DNA from: an uncultured Pelagibacteraceae bacterium
GTDB lineage: Bacteria > Pseudomonadota > Alphaproteobacteria > Pelagibacterales > Pelagibacteraceae
Assembly (NCBI GenBank): GCA_902617805.1
Contig: CACMYF010000001.1
Location: 1 to 64,000 of the forward strand
Direction of reading: 5' to 3'
Length of the DNA stretch: 64,000 nt
Position 1 is the first letter of the stretch; each line of letters opens with the position of its first letter. Made by a program: the position numbers and the translations under genes. This document shows positions 49,901 through 61,164 of the stretch, in pieces. The notes under the pieces were generated by a model. The model saw nothing but the letters and a program-made list of their open reading frames with translations. It ran no database searches and was not told where the DNA came from.

Positions 49901-51992
49901 CTGCTAAAAGTAATAAAGCAACTATATTAGTAATTTTAATCATTGGGTTCACAGCAGGACCTGCGGTATCTTTGTAAGGATCACCAACTGTATCGCCTGT
50001 TACAGCTGCTTTATGTGCCTCAGATCCTTTTCCACCATGATTGCCGTCCTCAATATATTTTTTTGCATTATCCCAAGCTCCACCACCAGCTGTCATTGAA
50101 ACTGCAACAAATAATCCTGTTATTATAACTCCTAATAACATTGCACCCACTGCAGCTAATGCAGCAACTTGCCCTCCTATTGATAGAATTATAAAATATA
50201 AAACCACAGGTGATAGTACTGGTAACAATGAAGGAATAATCATTTCCTTAATCGCAGCTACAGTAAGTAAATCTACTAATTTTGCATAATCAGGTTTTTG
50301 TTTTCTTTTCATAATACCTGGGAATCTTTTAAACTGTCTTCTTACTTCAACTACAACTGCGCCACCTGCTCTTCCAACAGCTTGCATACCCATTGAACCA
50401 AAAAGATAAGGTAACATGCCGCCAATTAATAAACCAACGACAACATAAGGGTTAGATAAATCAAAAGTAACCACAATTCCTTCTAATGCAGATCCTGCTT
50501 CTTTTGAAAAATGCTTGATGTCCTCTGTGTAAGCAGCGAATAAAACTAAAGCTCCTAAACCAGCAGACCCAATTGCATAACCTTTTGTAACAGCTTTAGT
50601 TGTGTTTCCTACTGCATCTAAAGCGTCTGTAGTTTTTCTAACTTTTTTATCAAGATTAGACATTTCTGCTATACCACCAGCATTATCAGTAACTGGTCCG
50701 TATGCATCTAGTGCAACAACCATTCCTGCTAAGGCAAGCATAGTAGTTACTGCAATAGCAATACCAAAAAGTCCAGCAATAGAATTTGTAATAAGAATTC
50801 CAGCAACAATTATTAATGCTGGTATTGCAGTTGCTTCCATAGATACAGCTAGCCCTTGAATAACATTAGTGCCATGACCAGTTGTTGATGATAAAGCAAC
50901 AGATTTAACTGGTCTATAACTTGTTCCTGTATAGTATTCAGTAATCCAAATTAATAATCCAGTAATTACTAAACCTATGACACCACAGTAATATAGATCC
51001 ATTCCATTAAATGTCTTATCATTTATTGTGTACTCATTTGTAAAACCAATTACGTGATCTGTAACAGGCCATAAAATTACTAAAGATGCTACTGCAGAGA
51101 CAACAAATCCTTTGTACAAAGCATTCATTACATTATTACTTTTTCCAAGTTTAACGAAAAATGTTCCAACAATAGATGTTAACAAGCATGCAGCACCAAT
51201 TGATAGAGGGTAAATCATCATATTGAGATCTCCAACAAAGAAAATTGAAGATAAAACCATTGTTGCAACAATTGTAACAGCATATGTTTCAAATAAATCG
51301 GCAGCCATACCAGCACAATCTCCTACGTTGTCACCAACGTTATCTGCTATCACTGCAGGGTTTCTAGGATCGTCCTCTGGAATTCCAGCTTCAACTTTTC
51401 CCACCAAGTCAGCACCTACGTCTGCACCTTTCGTAAAAATTCCTCCACCCAATCTTGCAAAAATAGAAATTAATGATGCACCAAAACCCAATGCAACTAA
51501 AGCATTAACTATTTCTCTTTCTTCAACATTAGATTTCAATAATATATAATAATAAACAGCTATAGCTAATAAAGCTAAACCAGCAACTAACATTCCAGTT
51601 ACAGCACCAGATTTAAAAGCGACAGAAAGACCTTGGGCTAAGCCTTTTCTTGATGCTTCTGCTGTTCTTACGTTTGCTTCAACAGAAACTAACATGCCAA
51701 CATAACCTGCAATACCAGATAAAGCGGCACCTATTAAATAACCTAGACCTACTAGCGGACTAAATGCAATACTTACAATAACTAAAACTACAGCACCAAC
51801 AATAGCAATAGTTTTGTATTGTCTTGCTAAGTATGCTTTGGCACCAATTTGAATTGCAGATGCAATATCTTGCATTTTTGCATTTCCAGCACTTGAATTA
51901 AGAATATTTTTACCAGTTAAAAATCCATAAACGATAGATAATAAACCAGCTCCGATAGTGTATAATAGTATTGTTTCGACTGTTCCGCTCAT
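49887..51992 (-). CDS. hppA: membrane-bound (V-type) pyrophosphatase, proton/sodium pump
   Basis: [72 protein letters not shown]. Confidence 0.97.
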   Translation of the reverse strand: MSGTVETILLYTIGAGLLSIVYGFLTGKNILNSSAGNAKMQDIASAIQIGAKAYLARQYKTIAIVGAVVLVIVSIAFSPLVGLGYLIGAALSGIAGYVGMLVSVEANVRTAEASRKGLAQGLSVAFKSGAVTGMLVAGLALLAIAVYYYILLKSNVEEREIVNALVALGFGASLISIFARLGGGIFTKGADVGADLVGKVEAGIPEDDPRNPAVIADNVGDNVGDCAGMAADLFETYAVTIVATMVLSSIFFVGDLNMMIYPLSIGAACLLTSIVGTFFVKLGKSNNVMNALYKGFVVSAVASLVILWPVTDHVIGFTNEYTINDKTFNGMDLYYCGVIGLVITGLLIWITEYYTGTSYRPVKSVALSSTTGHGTNVIQGLAVSMEATAIPALIIVAGILITNSIAGLFGIAIAVTTMLALAGMVVALDAYGPVTDNAGGIAEMSNLDKKVRKTTDALDAVGNTTKAVTKGYAIGSAGLGALVLFAAYTEDIKHFSKEAGSALEGIVVTFDLSNPYVVVGLLIGGMLPYLFGSMGMQAVGRAGGAVVVEVRRQFKRFPGIMKRKQKPDYAKLVDLLTVAAIKEMIIPSLLPVLSPVVLYFIILSIGGQVAALAAVGAMLLGVIITGLFVAVSMTAGGGAWDNAKKYIEDGNHGGKGSEAHKAAVTGDTVGDPYKDTAGPAVNPMIKITNIVALLLLAVIAG

Positions 51993-52070
51993 ATTAACCT
52001 TAAGTTGTTGGTTGTTAAATTTTTAAGCCCGCACAATACAAAAAAAGATAGAAAAGACAACGATTAACTT

Positions 52071-53030
52071 CTAAAACTGATGAATATAACCTTTGGATTT
52101 AGCTTGTATTTGCTTGCCTTTTTTATCGAATATCAATGATCTATCTTTACCAGATACAATTTTACCAATTTTAGTTATTTTAATTCCAGTTGTTTTAGAT
52201 GCCTTTTGAATGATTCTGGCTTTCTTAATATCTGCAGTAAATAATACTTGATAATCATCTCCGTTAGAAATTAGATTAATTTTATTTAATCTTTGTTTTT
52301 TAATCAAATTACTTAATTTTTTTGAAACAGGAATTTTATTTTCAAAAAGGTGAAATGATAAATTTTGCCTATTAATCATTTTAGATAAATCGTCAATTAA
52401 TCCATCAGAAACATCTATAGAGCAATTAGCAAATTTTAATAAATATTTTGTTAAATTTATGGGTAAATCTGGTTTGTAATATTTTTCTATAAAGAATAAT
52501 TTGTCTTTATTCCTAAATTTAGCCTTATTACTTAATACTTTGAGTCCTAGATAACTATCTCCCAAATTTCCAGTAACATAAATATCGTCATTTGATTTAG
52601 CTTTGTTACGATAAATTATTTTATTCGAATATCCTAAAGAAGTAATTGTGAAACTTAGTTTGTTTGAAGAAGTTGTGTCACCACCACATAAATCTATATT
52701 AAATTTATTTTGTTCCGATCTAAGAGATTTTGAGATTTTATATAAATTATTTTTTGTAAATGTTTTTTTGTTACCTGAACCAGAAATAAAATAAAACTTT
52801 GGTGTTACTCCTTTACAAATTAAATCAGAAATTGATGATCTTAATATTTTTTTAATTACTAAATCTGGGGATTTAAAATCATAAAAATGCGTACCAATAT
52901 TGTATGTATCAACAGAAATAACAACACCTTTTTTTTTATCAAAAAAAACATCGTCGTTTAAGTTAAGAGCAGATTTATTTTTTTTAGCTATTTTAAAGAA
53001 ATAATTATTTATTAGATCAAATTCATGCAT
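52071..53030 (-). CDS. thiL: thiamine-monophosphate kinase
   Basis: NLNDDVFFDKKKGVVISVDTYNIGTHF; CGGDTTSSNKLSFTITSLG; SIDVSDGLIDDLSKM. Confidence 0.93.
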   Translation of the reverse strand: MHEFDLINNYFFKIAKKNKSALNLNDDVFFDKKKGVVISVDTYNIGTHFYDFKSPDLVIKKILRSSISDLICKGVTPKFYFISGSGNKKTFTKNNLYKISKSLRSEQNKFNIDLCGGDTTSSNKLSFTITSLGYSNKIIYRNKAKSNDDIYVTGNLGDSYLGLKVLSNKAKFRNKDKLFFIEKYYKPDLPINLTKYLLKFANCSIDVSDGLIDDLSKMINRQNLSFHLFENKIPVSKKLSNLIKKQRLNKINLISNGDDYQVLFTADIKKARIIQKASKTTGIKITKIGKIVSGKDRSLIFDKKGKQIQAKSKGYIHQF

Positions 53031-53427
53031 TGTTAGATCTTAATTTTTTTCCAACGTTGTCTAATAAAGCATTAAGATACTTTGTTTGTGAATCTTCAAG
53101 AAAAAAATTAGATGAATTTAAATATTCTTTAATAATTATATTAATAGATAAATTTGGCTTATACATAAATTCATAAGTTGCTGCCTTTAAAATTGTTTGA
53201 AAAACTTTGTCTAATTTTTCAAATACAAATTTATCACCTAATTTATTATTTAATTCATCTAAAATTAGATCGTTTCTTTCTATCGTTCCTAAAACAATAT
53301 CTTTAATAAATTTTTTAAATCTATGTTTTGGAAAATCTAAATCATCATCTTCATTATAAAATTTACCGTATAATTTCTGAATAATTATTACTCTAGGGTT
53401 ATTTTTTGGATTATAATGAGTTCTCAT
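53023..53427 (-). CDS. nusB: transcription antitermination factor NusB
   Basis: Position between thiL and ribH; TILKAATYEFMYKPNLSINIIIKEYLNSSNFF; NALLDNVGKKL. Confidence 0.88.
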   Translation of the reverse strand: MRTHYNPKNNPRVIIIQKLYGKFYNEDDDLDFPKHRFKKFIKDIVLGTIERNDLILDELNNKLGDKFVFEKLDKVFQTILKAATYEFMYKPNLSINIIIKEYLNSSNFFLEDSQTKYLNALLDNVGKKLRSNNA

Positions 53428-53816
53428 TTTTGAGACAAAACTGAAATCACAGCATCTGCAGCTTCAGCACCTTTTTTTCTTCTTGCTCTTGCTTGAGACA
53501 TATTTAGACAGGTTATTATTCCATTTCCAATAGGTTTTTTACTATCTATAGATAATTTCATTATGGCATCTGTTGAAGCTTGAGAAATAAAATCAAAGTG
53601 TGGAGTTTGACCTTTAATTACACATCCCAAAGCTAAAAAACCATCAAATTTTTTTAAATTTTTGGAGATTGTAACTGGAATTTCAAAAGCACCAGGTACT
53701 TTAATAATTTTTATTATATTTTTTTTTGGAATTATTTTTAAAGCACTGCTTATTAGGCCATCAGCAATATCTTTATAATAATCTGCTACAACAATTAAAT
53801 ATTTTTTTTTCATCAA
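53424..53816 (-). CDS. ribH: 6,7-dimethyl-8-ribityllumazine synthase
   Basis: VPGAFEIPVTI; FDGFLALGCVIKGQTPHFDFIS; PIGNGIITCLN. Confidence 0.95.
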   Translation of the reverse strand: MMKKKYLIVVADYYKDIADGLISSALKIIPKKNIIKIIKVPGAFEIPVTISKNLKKFDGFLALGCVIKGQTPHFDFISQASTDAIMKLSIDSKKPIGNGIITCLNMSQARARRKKGAEAADAVISVLSQK

Positions 53817-54913
53817 ATTAATTCCTGTTTTGTAATTTTTATACCATAACCATCAAGACCAATAACTTTTTTTGGTGATTTGGTGATTAATATCATGTTT
53901 TTAATTTTTAAGTCTTTAATAATTTGAGCTCCAATACCATAATTTCTTATCAACTTGTCATTCCCTTTTTTATAAAAATTTTTGTTTTTATAATCTTTTA
54001 AGGTCTGAGTTACTGATTTTAGATTTGAGTCTTTAATAAATACTAAAACACAATTTTGATATTTTTTAAAATAATTTAGGGTTTTATTAAATGAATTTGG
54101 TAATGATTGATTTATTAGATAGTTTTGGACCACATTAGATGAAATTACTCTTACTCTTGGAGTAATACCTTTTTTTATTTTACCTTTTATTAATGCAAAA
54201 TGTTCTGAGCCATCTAAAAGATTCTCATAAATTCTAATATTATATTTTTGATTTTTTACATCAATCTTGCTTTGCTTTTTAAGTTTAATAAGTTTTTCTT
54301 TTTTAAGTCTATATGCGATCAGATCTTCTATCTTTCCAATTTTTAACTTATGTTTTTTTGCAAAGTTACTTAAATCCTTACCTTTGGCCATAGTTCCATC
54401 TTCATTCATAATTTCACAAATTACTGCAGAGTTATTCTTTTTTGCTAATTTTGATATATCAACAGAAGCTTCGGTGTGACCTGCTCTAACAAGCACTCCA
54501 CCATCTTTGGCTATAATTGGAAACACGTGACCAGGTGAAACAATCTCATTTTTATTTACATTTTTTTTTGAAGCAATTTTGATTGTTTTCGCTCTATCTT
54601 TAGCAGATATACCTGTTGTTATTCCTTTTTTTGCTTCAATTGAAATTGTAAAAGCTGTTTTATTTCTTGATTGATTTACTGGAGACATTAAAGATAAATT
54701 TAATCTTTTTGCTTGAAGTGAGTCAAGTGCTAAACAAATTAAGCCTCGCCCGTATTTTGCCATGAAGTTAATATTCTTTGCATTTGAGTCTGATGTTGAA
54801 ATAACCAAATCTCCTTCATTTTCTCTTTTTTCATCATCTACTAAAATAAACATGCCTCCTTTTTTGGCTACACTAATAATAGACTCGATAGATGTAAAAT
54901 TATTTTTTTCCAT
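53813..54913 (-). CDS. ribB: 3,4-dihydroxy-2-butanone-4-phosphate synthase fused to a degenerate GTP cyclohydrolase II-like domain (RibBX-type)
   Basis: DDEKRENEGDLVI; RAGHTEASVDISKLA; C-half retains YGIGAQIIKDL...LDGYGIKI but lacks the Zn-binding Cys. Confidence 0.92.
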   Translation of the reverse strand: MEKNNFTSIESIISVAKKGGMFILVDDEKRENEGDLVISTSDSNAKNINFMAKYGRGLICLALDSLQAKRLNLSLMSPVNQSRNKTAFTISIEAKKGITTGISAKDRAKTIKIASKKNVNKNEIVSPGHVFPIIAKDGGVLVRAGHTEASVDISKLAKKNNSAVICEIMNEDGTMAKGKDLSNFAKKHKLKIGKIEDLIAYRLKKEKLIKLKKQSKIDVKNQKYNIRIYENLLDGSEHFALIKGKIKKGITPRVRVISSNVVQNYLINQSLPNSFNKTLNYFKKYQNCVLVFIKDSNLKSVTQTLKDYKNKNFYKKGNDKLIRNYGIGAQIIKDLKIKNMILITKSPKKVIGLDGYGIKITKQELI

Positions 54914-55493
54914 TAAAATAATTCCTAACGTATTTAGATAAGATATCTATCTCTATGTTGACTAAACTAGATTTTTTTAAAGTTGATAAATTTGTTTCTT
55001 TGTAAGTGTGAGGGATAATCCAAATTTGGAAACCTTTTTTAGTCACTTTTGAAATTGTAAGAGAAATACCATTCACACAGATTGATGCTTTTTCTATTAA
55101 GTGTTTTCTTTCCTTTTTAGGTAAATCAAAATCAAAAAGAAATGATTTATCTATTTTTTTAATACTTAATACTTTACCAACAGTATCAACATGTCCTTGA
55201 CAAATATGTCCTGAAATTTTTGTCCCATATTTTAAAGGTAACTCTAAATTTATTTTATCTTTTATTTTTAAAAATTTGAATTTTGATCGAATTATCGTTT
55301 CTTTCGAAAGATAAAATTCCATAGTTTTAGATTTATAAGAAATTAAAGTTAGACAAACACCATCACATGCAACAGACAGACCCATGTCTTTATTGGATAC
55401 TTTAATATTGCTTTTTACAAAAATGTTTAGACCTTTAGGTCTTTTAATAATTTTAGTAATAGTACCCTGGTTATAAATTATTCCATTAAACAT
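54900..55493 (-). CDS. ribE: riboflavin synthase alpha subunit
   Basis: MFNGIIYNQGTI; SVACDGVCLTL; GHICQGHVDTVGKV; SICVNGISLTIS. Confidence 0.94.
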   Translation of the reverse strand: MFNGIIYNQGTITKIIKRPKGLNIFVKSNIKVSNKDMGLSVACDGVCLTLISYKSKTMEFYLSKETIIRSKFKFLKIKDKINLELPLKYGTKISGHICQGHVDTVGKVLSIKKIDKSFLFDFDLPKKERKHLIEKASICVNGISLTISKVTKKGFQIWIIPHTYKETNLSTLKKSSLVNIEIDILSKYVRNYFNGKK

Positions 55494-55498
55494 TTTAT

Positions 55499-56602
55499 CT
55501 AACTATATAGTGTTATTCGGTCTTTTCGTAAATTGAGATTTAGATTAATTTTTGTTTTATATTTTTGATTTAATATGTTTTGACTACTAAATTTCAAATA
55601 TTCGAAGTTTTTAGATAGGTTTTTTGGACTTTTATACAAATAAAATTTATTAAAAATTTTATTCTTAATCAGTGAATTTGTTAATTTATCTCCTCCCTCA
55701 ATTAATAAATTTCTGCATCCATAATTATGTAACTTTTTCAAAATTAATTTAATATCAAATCTGTTATTTCTATCAATTTTAGATTTTATTAGATGAATTC
55801 CTTTTCTTTTAAATTTTGTAATTTTTGATTTGTCAGCTTTATTATAAAAAATTAAAGTATTTTTGTTGTTAGAAGATTTTATTATATAACTGTTTGTTTT
55901 AGAATTTAGCTTGTTATCTAAAATAATTCTCTTTGGAGAAAATTTTTCAAAACCCTTCAAACGACAATTTAATTTTGGATTATCTTTATTTAGTGTTTTA
56001 TGAGTAATCATCAAACTATCATTTTGATATCTCAACATATGTGTAAACTGATCTGAGTAAGAATTTGTGATCTTTTTCTGACTCTTGCTATAAATAATAT
56101 TGTTTTTTGAAATAGCAATTTTACCAGTAACAAAGGGTAATTTTTTCTTTCTATTAAAAAAATAAGGTAAATAAAAGTTTTCAATTTTATTTTTTAATAA
56201 ACCTTTTTTTACAATTATTTTTTTTGACTTTAAAATTTTAAAGCTTTTATTTTTTACTCTTTTATCTATGTCAGTAACTGCATATATAACCTCTGAAATT
56301 TTTGATTTTATTATCGCGTCAGTGCATGGTGGTGTTAATCCATGGTGACAACATGGCTCTAAAGTAACATACATTTTTGAGCCTTCTAATTTTTCAAAAC
56401 TATTTTTAATCGCATTAAATTCAGCGTGCGGTCTTCCATTAAATGAGGTTTGTCCTATGGAAATAATTTTATCATTTTTGACAATAACACAACCTACAGA
56501 AGGATTTGATCCGGTCTGTCCATGACGAGATTTAGCCAAGTCTAGGGCTAATTCCATATAAAATTTATCTTTTGATGAAAATTTATCTTTTTTTGTAGAC
56601 AT
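55499..56602 (-). CDS. ribD: bifunctional riboflavin deaminase/reductase
   Basis: [26 protein letters not shown]; start trimmed from 56665 to ATG at 56602. Confidence 0.93.
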   Translation of the reverse strand: MSTKKDKFSSKDKFYMELALDLAKSRHGQTGSNPSVGCVIVKNDKIISIGQTSFNGRPHAEFNAIKNSFEKLEGSKMYVTLEPCCHHGLTPPCTDAIIKSKISEVIYAVTDIDKRVKNKSFKILKSKKIIVKKGLLKNKIENFYLPYFFNRKKKLPFVTGKIAISKNNIIYSKSQKKITNSYSDQFTHMLRYQNDSLMITHKTLNKDNPKLNCRLKGFEKFSPKRIILDNKLNSKTNSYIIKSSNNKNTLIFYNKADKSKITKFKRKGIHLIKSKIDRNNRFDIKLILKKLHNYGCRNLLIEGGDKLTNSLIKNKIFNKFYLYKSPKNLSKNFEYLKFSSQNILNQKYKTKINLNLNLRKDRITLYS

Positions 56603-57041
56603 CAAGCTTGTCCACGAATTGTACAAAATCTTTTTCTTCTCTAAAGTTTCTATATACAGAAGCAAATCTTACATATCCAACTGGATCTAAATCTTTTAAA
56701 CCATCCATAACCATAGTTCCAATTGTATTAGTAGATATTTCATTTTGGCCAAGTTCCTCCAAAGATCTTGAAATATTACTAATGAATTTTTCTATTGTTT
56801 CTGTATCAATGGGTCTTTTCTTAAGAGCAATATAAATAGATTTTGATAGTTTATCTCTATCGAATGTAGATTTTCTTCCATTTTTTTTAACTACCATCAA
56901 TTCTCTAAATTGAACTCTTTCAAAAGTTGTAAAACGAGCTCCACAAACGCATAGTCTTCTTCTTCTTATAGCTGTGCCATCTTCGGTTGGTCTAGAGTCG
57001 ACAACGGATGTCTCCCCTTTTTTACATATTGAACAAATCAT
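56583..57041 (-). CDS. nrdR: transcriptional repressor NrdR
   Basis: [43 protein letters not shown]. Confidence 0.97.
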   Translation of the reverse strand: MICSICKKGETSVVDSRPTEDGTAIRRRRLCVCGARFTTFERVQFRELMVVKKNGRKSTFDRDKLSKSIYIALKKRPIDTETIEKFISNISRSLEELGQNEISTNTIGTMVMDGLKDLDPVGYVRFASVYRNFREEKDFVQFVDKLDVYKKR

Positions 57042-57044
57042 TTA

Positions 57045-58352
57045 CTACAAGTTCTTATATATCGGAAATGACGAAGTTAAAGAAATAACTTCATTTTTTA
57101 CTTCGTTTTCTATTTTACTATTATCTGTCGGATTATCAGATAAACCTTTTAGGGTTTTTGTTATTAATTCACCCACTGTTTTAAACTCATTTAAACCAAA
57201 TCCACGTGTTGTAGCTGCTTGAGTTCCTAATCTTATTCCAGATGTTATCATGGGTTTTTCTGTATCAAATGGAATACCATTTTTGTTACATGTAATGTTT
57301 GCTCTAGACAAACTCTCTGCTGCAAGATTGCCTTTTACATTATAAGGTCTCAAATCAACCAGCATTAAATGTGTATCTGTTCCATCTGAATAAATTTTAA
57401 ATCCATTATTTTTTAAAGTTTCTGCCAACATTTTTGCGTTTGCTAAAACAGATTTAATATAATCTTGAAATTCTGGTTGTAGTGCTTCAAGAAAACCAGC
57501 TGCCTTTGCAGCAATAATATGCATTAGCGGTCCTCCCTGATAACCAGGAAAAACGGCTGTGTTAAATTTTTTAGCAAGATCTTCATGATTAGTTAAAATT
57601 ATTCCTCCTCTTGCGCTTCTAAATACTTTGTGAGTTGTTGATGTAACCACATGTGCATAATCACAAGGGTTAGGATATCCTTTACCAGCAACTAATCCTG
57701 AGAAGTGAGCCATATCAACCATTAGATATGCTCCAACTTTATCTGCTATTTCTCTAAATCTTTTAAAGTCAATTACTCTAGAATAAGCACTTCCACCTGC
57801 AATGATTAGTTTAGGTTTGTGTTCTAATGCTAATTTTTCAACATTATCATAATCAATCAATTCAGATTGTTTATCTACATCATAGCCAACTGCATTAAAC
57901 CATTTACCTGACATTGAAATTTTTAATCCATGAGTAATATGACCACCTGAATTTAAACTCATGCCCATGAATGTATCCCCTGGGCTTAACAAAGCTAAAA
58001 ATACTGCTCCATTAGCTTGAGCACCTGAGTGTGGTTGTGCATTTGCAAATTTACAATTAAATAATTTTTTTAATCTCTCGATTGCAAGGTTTTCTGCTAC
58101 ATCAACGTGCTCGCAACCATTATAATACCTTTTACCAGGATAACCTTCGGCATATTTATTTGTTAAAACTGATCCTTGTGCCTCTAATACAGCTTGTGAG
58201 ACTATATTTTCAGACGCAATTAACTCAATATGTTGTTGTTGTCTGATTAATTCATCTTTAATAGCTTTATAAAGCTCAGGATCTTTTACAGATAAACTAT
58301 CCTCAAAAAAACTTTTATAACTATCGTTTAAATAACTTTTTTCGCTCGACAT
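57045..58352 (-). CDS. glyA: serine hydroxymethyltransferase
   Basis: [61 protein letters not shown]. Confidence 0.98.
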   Translation of the reverse strand: MSSEKSYLNDSYKSFFEDSLSVKDPELYKAIKDELIRQQQHIELIASENIVSQAVLEAQGSVLTNKYAEGYPGKRYYNGCEHVDVAENLAIERLKKLFNCKFANAQPHSGAQANGAVFLALLSPGDTFMGMSLNSGGHITHGLKISMSGKWFNAVGYDVDKQSELIDYDNVEKLALEHKPKLIIAGGSAYSRVIDFKRFREIADKVGAYLMVDMAHFSGLVAGKGYPNPCDYAHVVTSTTHKVFRSARGGIILTNHEDLAKKFNTAVFPGYQGGPLMHIIAAKAAGFLEALQPEFQDYIKSVLANAKMLAETLKNNGFKIYSDGTDTHLMLVDLRPYNVKGNLAAESLSRANITCNKNGIPFDTEKPMITSGIRLGTQAATTRGFGLNEFKTVGELITKTLKGLSDNPTDNSKIENEVKNEVISLTSSFPIYKNL

Positions 58353-58354
58353 AA

Positions 58355-58780
58355 TTATATTTTCTTAACTCTTCTCAAGTGTCTACCACCATCAAATTTA
58401 GTATTTAAAAAAACACTTACAAATTTCAAAGCATTTTTTTTGGTTATCAACCTTGACCCTAATGTAATGATGTTTGCATCGTTATGCAATCTGGATAATT
58501 TCGTTGATTTTAGATTAAAACATTGTGCTGCGCGAATATTTTTATGCTTATTTGCCGCAATATTCATTCCAGTCCCAGATCCACACACTAAAATACCAAC
58601 ATTGCTCTTATTAAGTTTAACTCTTTTAGCAACTTTATGAGCATAGTCAGGATAATCAACGCTACTATCATCTTTAGGACCAAGATCCTCTATTTTTACT
58701 TTTTTATTTCTCAAATAATCTTTGATTATTTCTTTTAATTTAAATCCAGCGTGATCTGATGAAATAAATATTTTTCTCAA
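58355..58780 (-). CDS. rpiB: ribose-5-phosphate isomerase B
   Basis: [36 protein letters not shown]. Confidence 0.95.
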   Translation of the reverse strand: MRKIFISSDHAGFKLKEIIKDYLRNKKVKIEDLGPKDDSSVDYPDYAHKVAKRVKLNKSNVGILVCGSGTGMNIAANKHKNIRAAQCFNLKSTKLSRLHNDANIITLGSRLITKKNALKFVSVFLNTKFDGGRHLRRVKKI

Positions 58781-58781
58781 A

Positions 58782-59420
58782 TTAATTAAATTTGTAATCT
58801 AAAACACAAGCAACTAAATGTATTCTATTCTCTTCTCCACCATTAAATGCGTTGTGATACTTAGTATTATTTGTAACCCAAACTGAACCATCAGCAGGCA
58901 TATGTTTTGCAACATTATCAATTACCATTAAACAACCTGGGTTTGTTATAATAGGTATATGTAATCTTGGTTCAGGATCTCTATGCCAACTTAAAGTTGA
59001 TCTTGGTTCCTTTAAAAGAATTCTTACTCTTCCAAGTTTATACTTTGATGATAAAACATCATACACTTCCTTAAAGTATGTGTTTTCATAATCTTTTATA
59101 AATTCTGAATAGGCTGACTCGTCAAGAGTTTCATCTCTCACAACTTCTTTTCCTGATTTATCAGGTTTTGTCCAATATATTCCTCGAGCCTTATTGCCCT
59201 TTATTGAATCAGGATCTCCAGGTATTTGAGTTAGAGATATAGCGCCAAAGTGAGTTACACCTGCATCTTCAAATTTTTTAATTTTAACTATTTGATGATA
59301 AGCTTCTTGCAACTTTTCTATATTAAATTTAATTTCTTGTTTCTGGAAATCGCTAAAGTCTAAAATTCTATCTTCTTTTTTGACATTTAAGTCTATAACT
59401 TTTGAGTTTTCTGTCGCCAT
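58782..59420 (-). CDS. 2-oxoglutarate/Fe(II) oxygenase, aspartyl/asparaginyl beta-hydroxylase-like
   Basis: SWHRDPEPRLHIPIITNPGC (HxD) and KYHNAFNGGEENRIHLV (His...Arg). Confidence 0.75.
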   Translation of the reverse strand: MATENSKVIDLNVKKEDRILDFSDFQKQEIKFNIEKLQEAYHQIVKIKKFEDAGVTHFGAISLTQIPGDPDSIKGNKARGIYWTKPDKSGKEVVRDETLDESAYSEFIKDYENTYFKEVYDVLSSKYKLGRVRILLKEPRSTLSWHRDPEPRLHIPIITNPGCLMVIDNVAKHMPADGSVWVTNNTKYHNAFNGGEENRIHLVACVLDYKFN

Positions 59421-59493
59421 CCTGATTGCTTTCTACCCTTTTTTTTGTATATGTGTATATTACATTTGTCGCAATTTAAAAGTAAATTAAAAC

Positions 59494-60483
59494 ATGATTA
59501 TTGGTAAATATCCTAGTCTAAGACTCAGAAGAAGTAGAAGAGAATCTTGGTCAAGAAGATTGATTGAGGAAAATACTTTAAGTCCAAATGACTTTATACT
59601 ACCAATTTTTTTAATTGAAGGATCAAATAAACGGCAAGAGATCTCATCAATGCCAGGTGTTTACAGGTATACAATTAATAGATTGAGCCAAATTGTGGAT
59701 AAAGCAATAAAATTAGGAATACCAATGATAGCTCTTTTCCCAAAGACACAAAACTCAAAAAAAGATGAATTGGGAACAGAATCACTGAATGAAAATAATT
59801 TAGTCTGTAAAGCGATACAAGAAGTCAAAAAAAGATACAAAAACCAAATAGGTATAATGTGTGATGTTGCTTTAGATCCATATACATCACATGGTCATGA
59901 TGGTTTGATCAAATCTAACGCTATATTAAATGACGAAACAATTAAGGTTTTGATCAATCAGTCATTACTACAAGCTGAGATGGGTTGTGATGTACTAGCT
60001 CCTTCAGACATGATGGATGGCAGAATAGGAAAAATAAGAAAAGCTTTAGATAAAAATAAATTCCAAAACGTTCAAATATTATCGTACGCTGCAAAATATG
60101 CTTCAAGCTTTTATGGGCCTTTTAGAGATGCGGTCGGATCTAAAGGTTCGTTAAAAGGAGACAAAAAAACTTATCAGATGGATTATAAAAATTCTGATGA
60201 AGCTTTAAGAGAAGTTGCATTAGATATTAAAGAAGGTGCTGATATGGTAATGGTTAAACCAGGTATGCCCTACTTAGACATAATAAAATCAATAAAAGAA
60301 AAATTTAAATTGCCTGTATTTGCCTATCAAGTATCAGGTGAATACAGCTTAATTGAAACAGCTATAACAAAAAAATTAATTAATAAGGATGCTGTATATG
60401 AAAGCTTAGTTGCTTTTAAGAGAGCTGGTGCCAATGCTATAGTAAGTTATTACGCTGATAGGATTGATAAAATTATAAAATAA
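59494..60483 (+). CDS. hemB: delta-aminolevulinic acid dehydratase (porphobilinogen synthase)
   Basis: RLRRSRRESWSRRLIEE; IMCDVALDPYTSHGHDGL; KPGMPYLDIIKSIK. Confidence 0.97.
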   Translation: MIIGKYPSLRLRRSRRESWSRRLIEENTLSPNDFILPIFLIEGSNKRQEISSMPGVYRYTINRLSQIVDKAIKLGIPMIALFPKTQNSKKDELGTESLNENNLVCKAIQEVKKRYKNQIGIMCDVALDPYTSHGHDGLIKSNAILNDETIKVLINQSLLQAEMGCDVLAPSDMMDGRIGKIRKALDKNKFQNVQILSYAAKYASSFYGPFRDAVGSKGSLKGDKKTYQMDYKNSDEALREVALDIKEGADMVMVKPGMPYLDIIKSIKEKFKLPVFAYQVSGEYSLIETAITKKLINKDAVYESLVAFKRAGANAIVSYYADRIDKIIK

Positions 60484-61164
60484 TTATTTTAACGTATTTA
60501 AAAATAACAACCTACTATTTGGATAGTTTAAATTATTTGGTCTTAATATGGTTTTGTCCAAATAATCACCTACCAATTTTAAACCGTTCAATAAAGTACC
60601 GAGATCATTAACTTCTATATCTTTTTCAATCAAAAAATTAGGTACATATTTTTTTTCATTTAAAGAGCTAGCATAATATACAGTTTTGTTACCTTCTAAA
60701 TCTTTTTCAACCAAATTTTCAAGCGCCAGGTCATATCCTAATATTTTAAGTAACTCTAATTCCCAAAATATATATTTTTTTAACCAATCTTTTTCTTTTA
60801 AAATTAAAAATAAATTTTGAATTATAAAATAAACTTTATTATTAGATTGAGATTCTGCTGTTAATATTTTGATCAAATTCATAGCAGATGTAATACAGGA
60901 TAACTTTTGTTTGTGATCAAAATATAATGGAGTATAAGCATTTAAAATTTCGATTTTAAAATAACCTATCCTGTTTTCATTTTTAGAATTGTAATTAACA
61001 TGGAGTTTATTGCCAACTTGAAGATAATTTTTAATTTTTTTTGAAGTACCACCAAATATAATTCCGGATATCTTTCCTTTATCTTTTGTAAATAATTCAG
61101 CAATTAATGAATTTTCATTATATCTTGTTTTGCTTATTAAAAATCCTTCATCTGACCAATTCAT
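60484..61164 (-). CDS. recO: DNA repair protein RecO
   Basis: WSDEGFLISKTRYNENSLIAELFTKDKGKISGIIFGG; FFWELELLKILGYDL-like segment. Confidence 0.9.
   Translation of the reverse strand: MNWSDEGFLISKTRYNENSLIAELFTKDKGKISGIIFGGTSKKIKNYLQVGNKLHVNYNSKNENRIGYFKIEILNAYTPLYFDHKQKLSCITSAMNLIKILTAESQSNNKVYFIIQNLFLILKEKDWLKKYIFWELELLKILGYDLALENLVEKDLEGNKTVYYASSLNEKKYVPNFLIEKDIEVNDLGTLLNGLKLVGDYLDKTILRPNNLNYPNSRLLFLNTLK

Noticed and set aside
49943-51549. Several long + ORFs antisense to hppA
   Set aside because: Low-complexity mirror frames of a strongly conserved pyrophosphatase gene; no independent evidence of coding.
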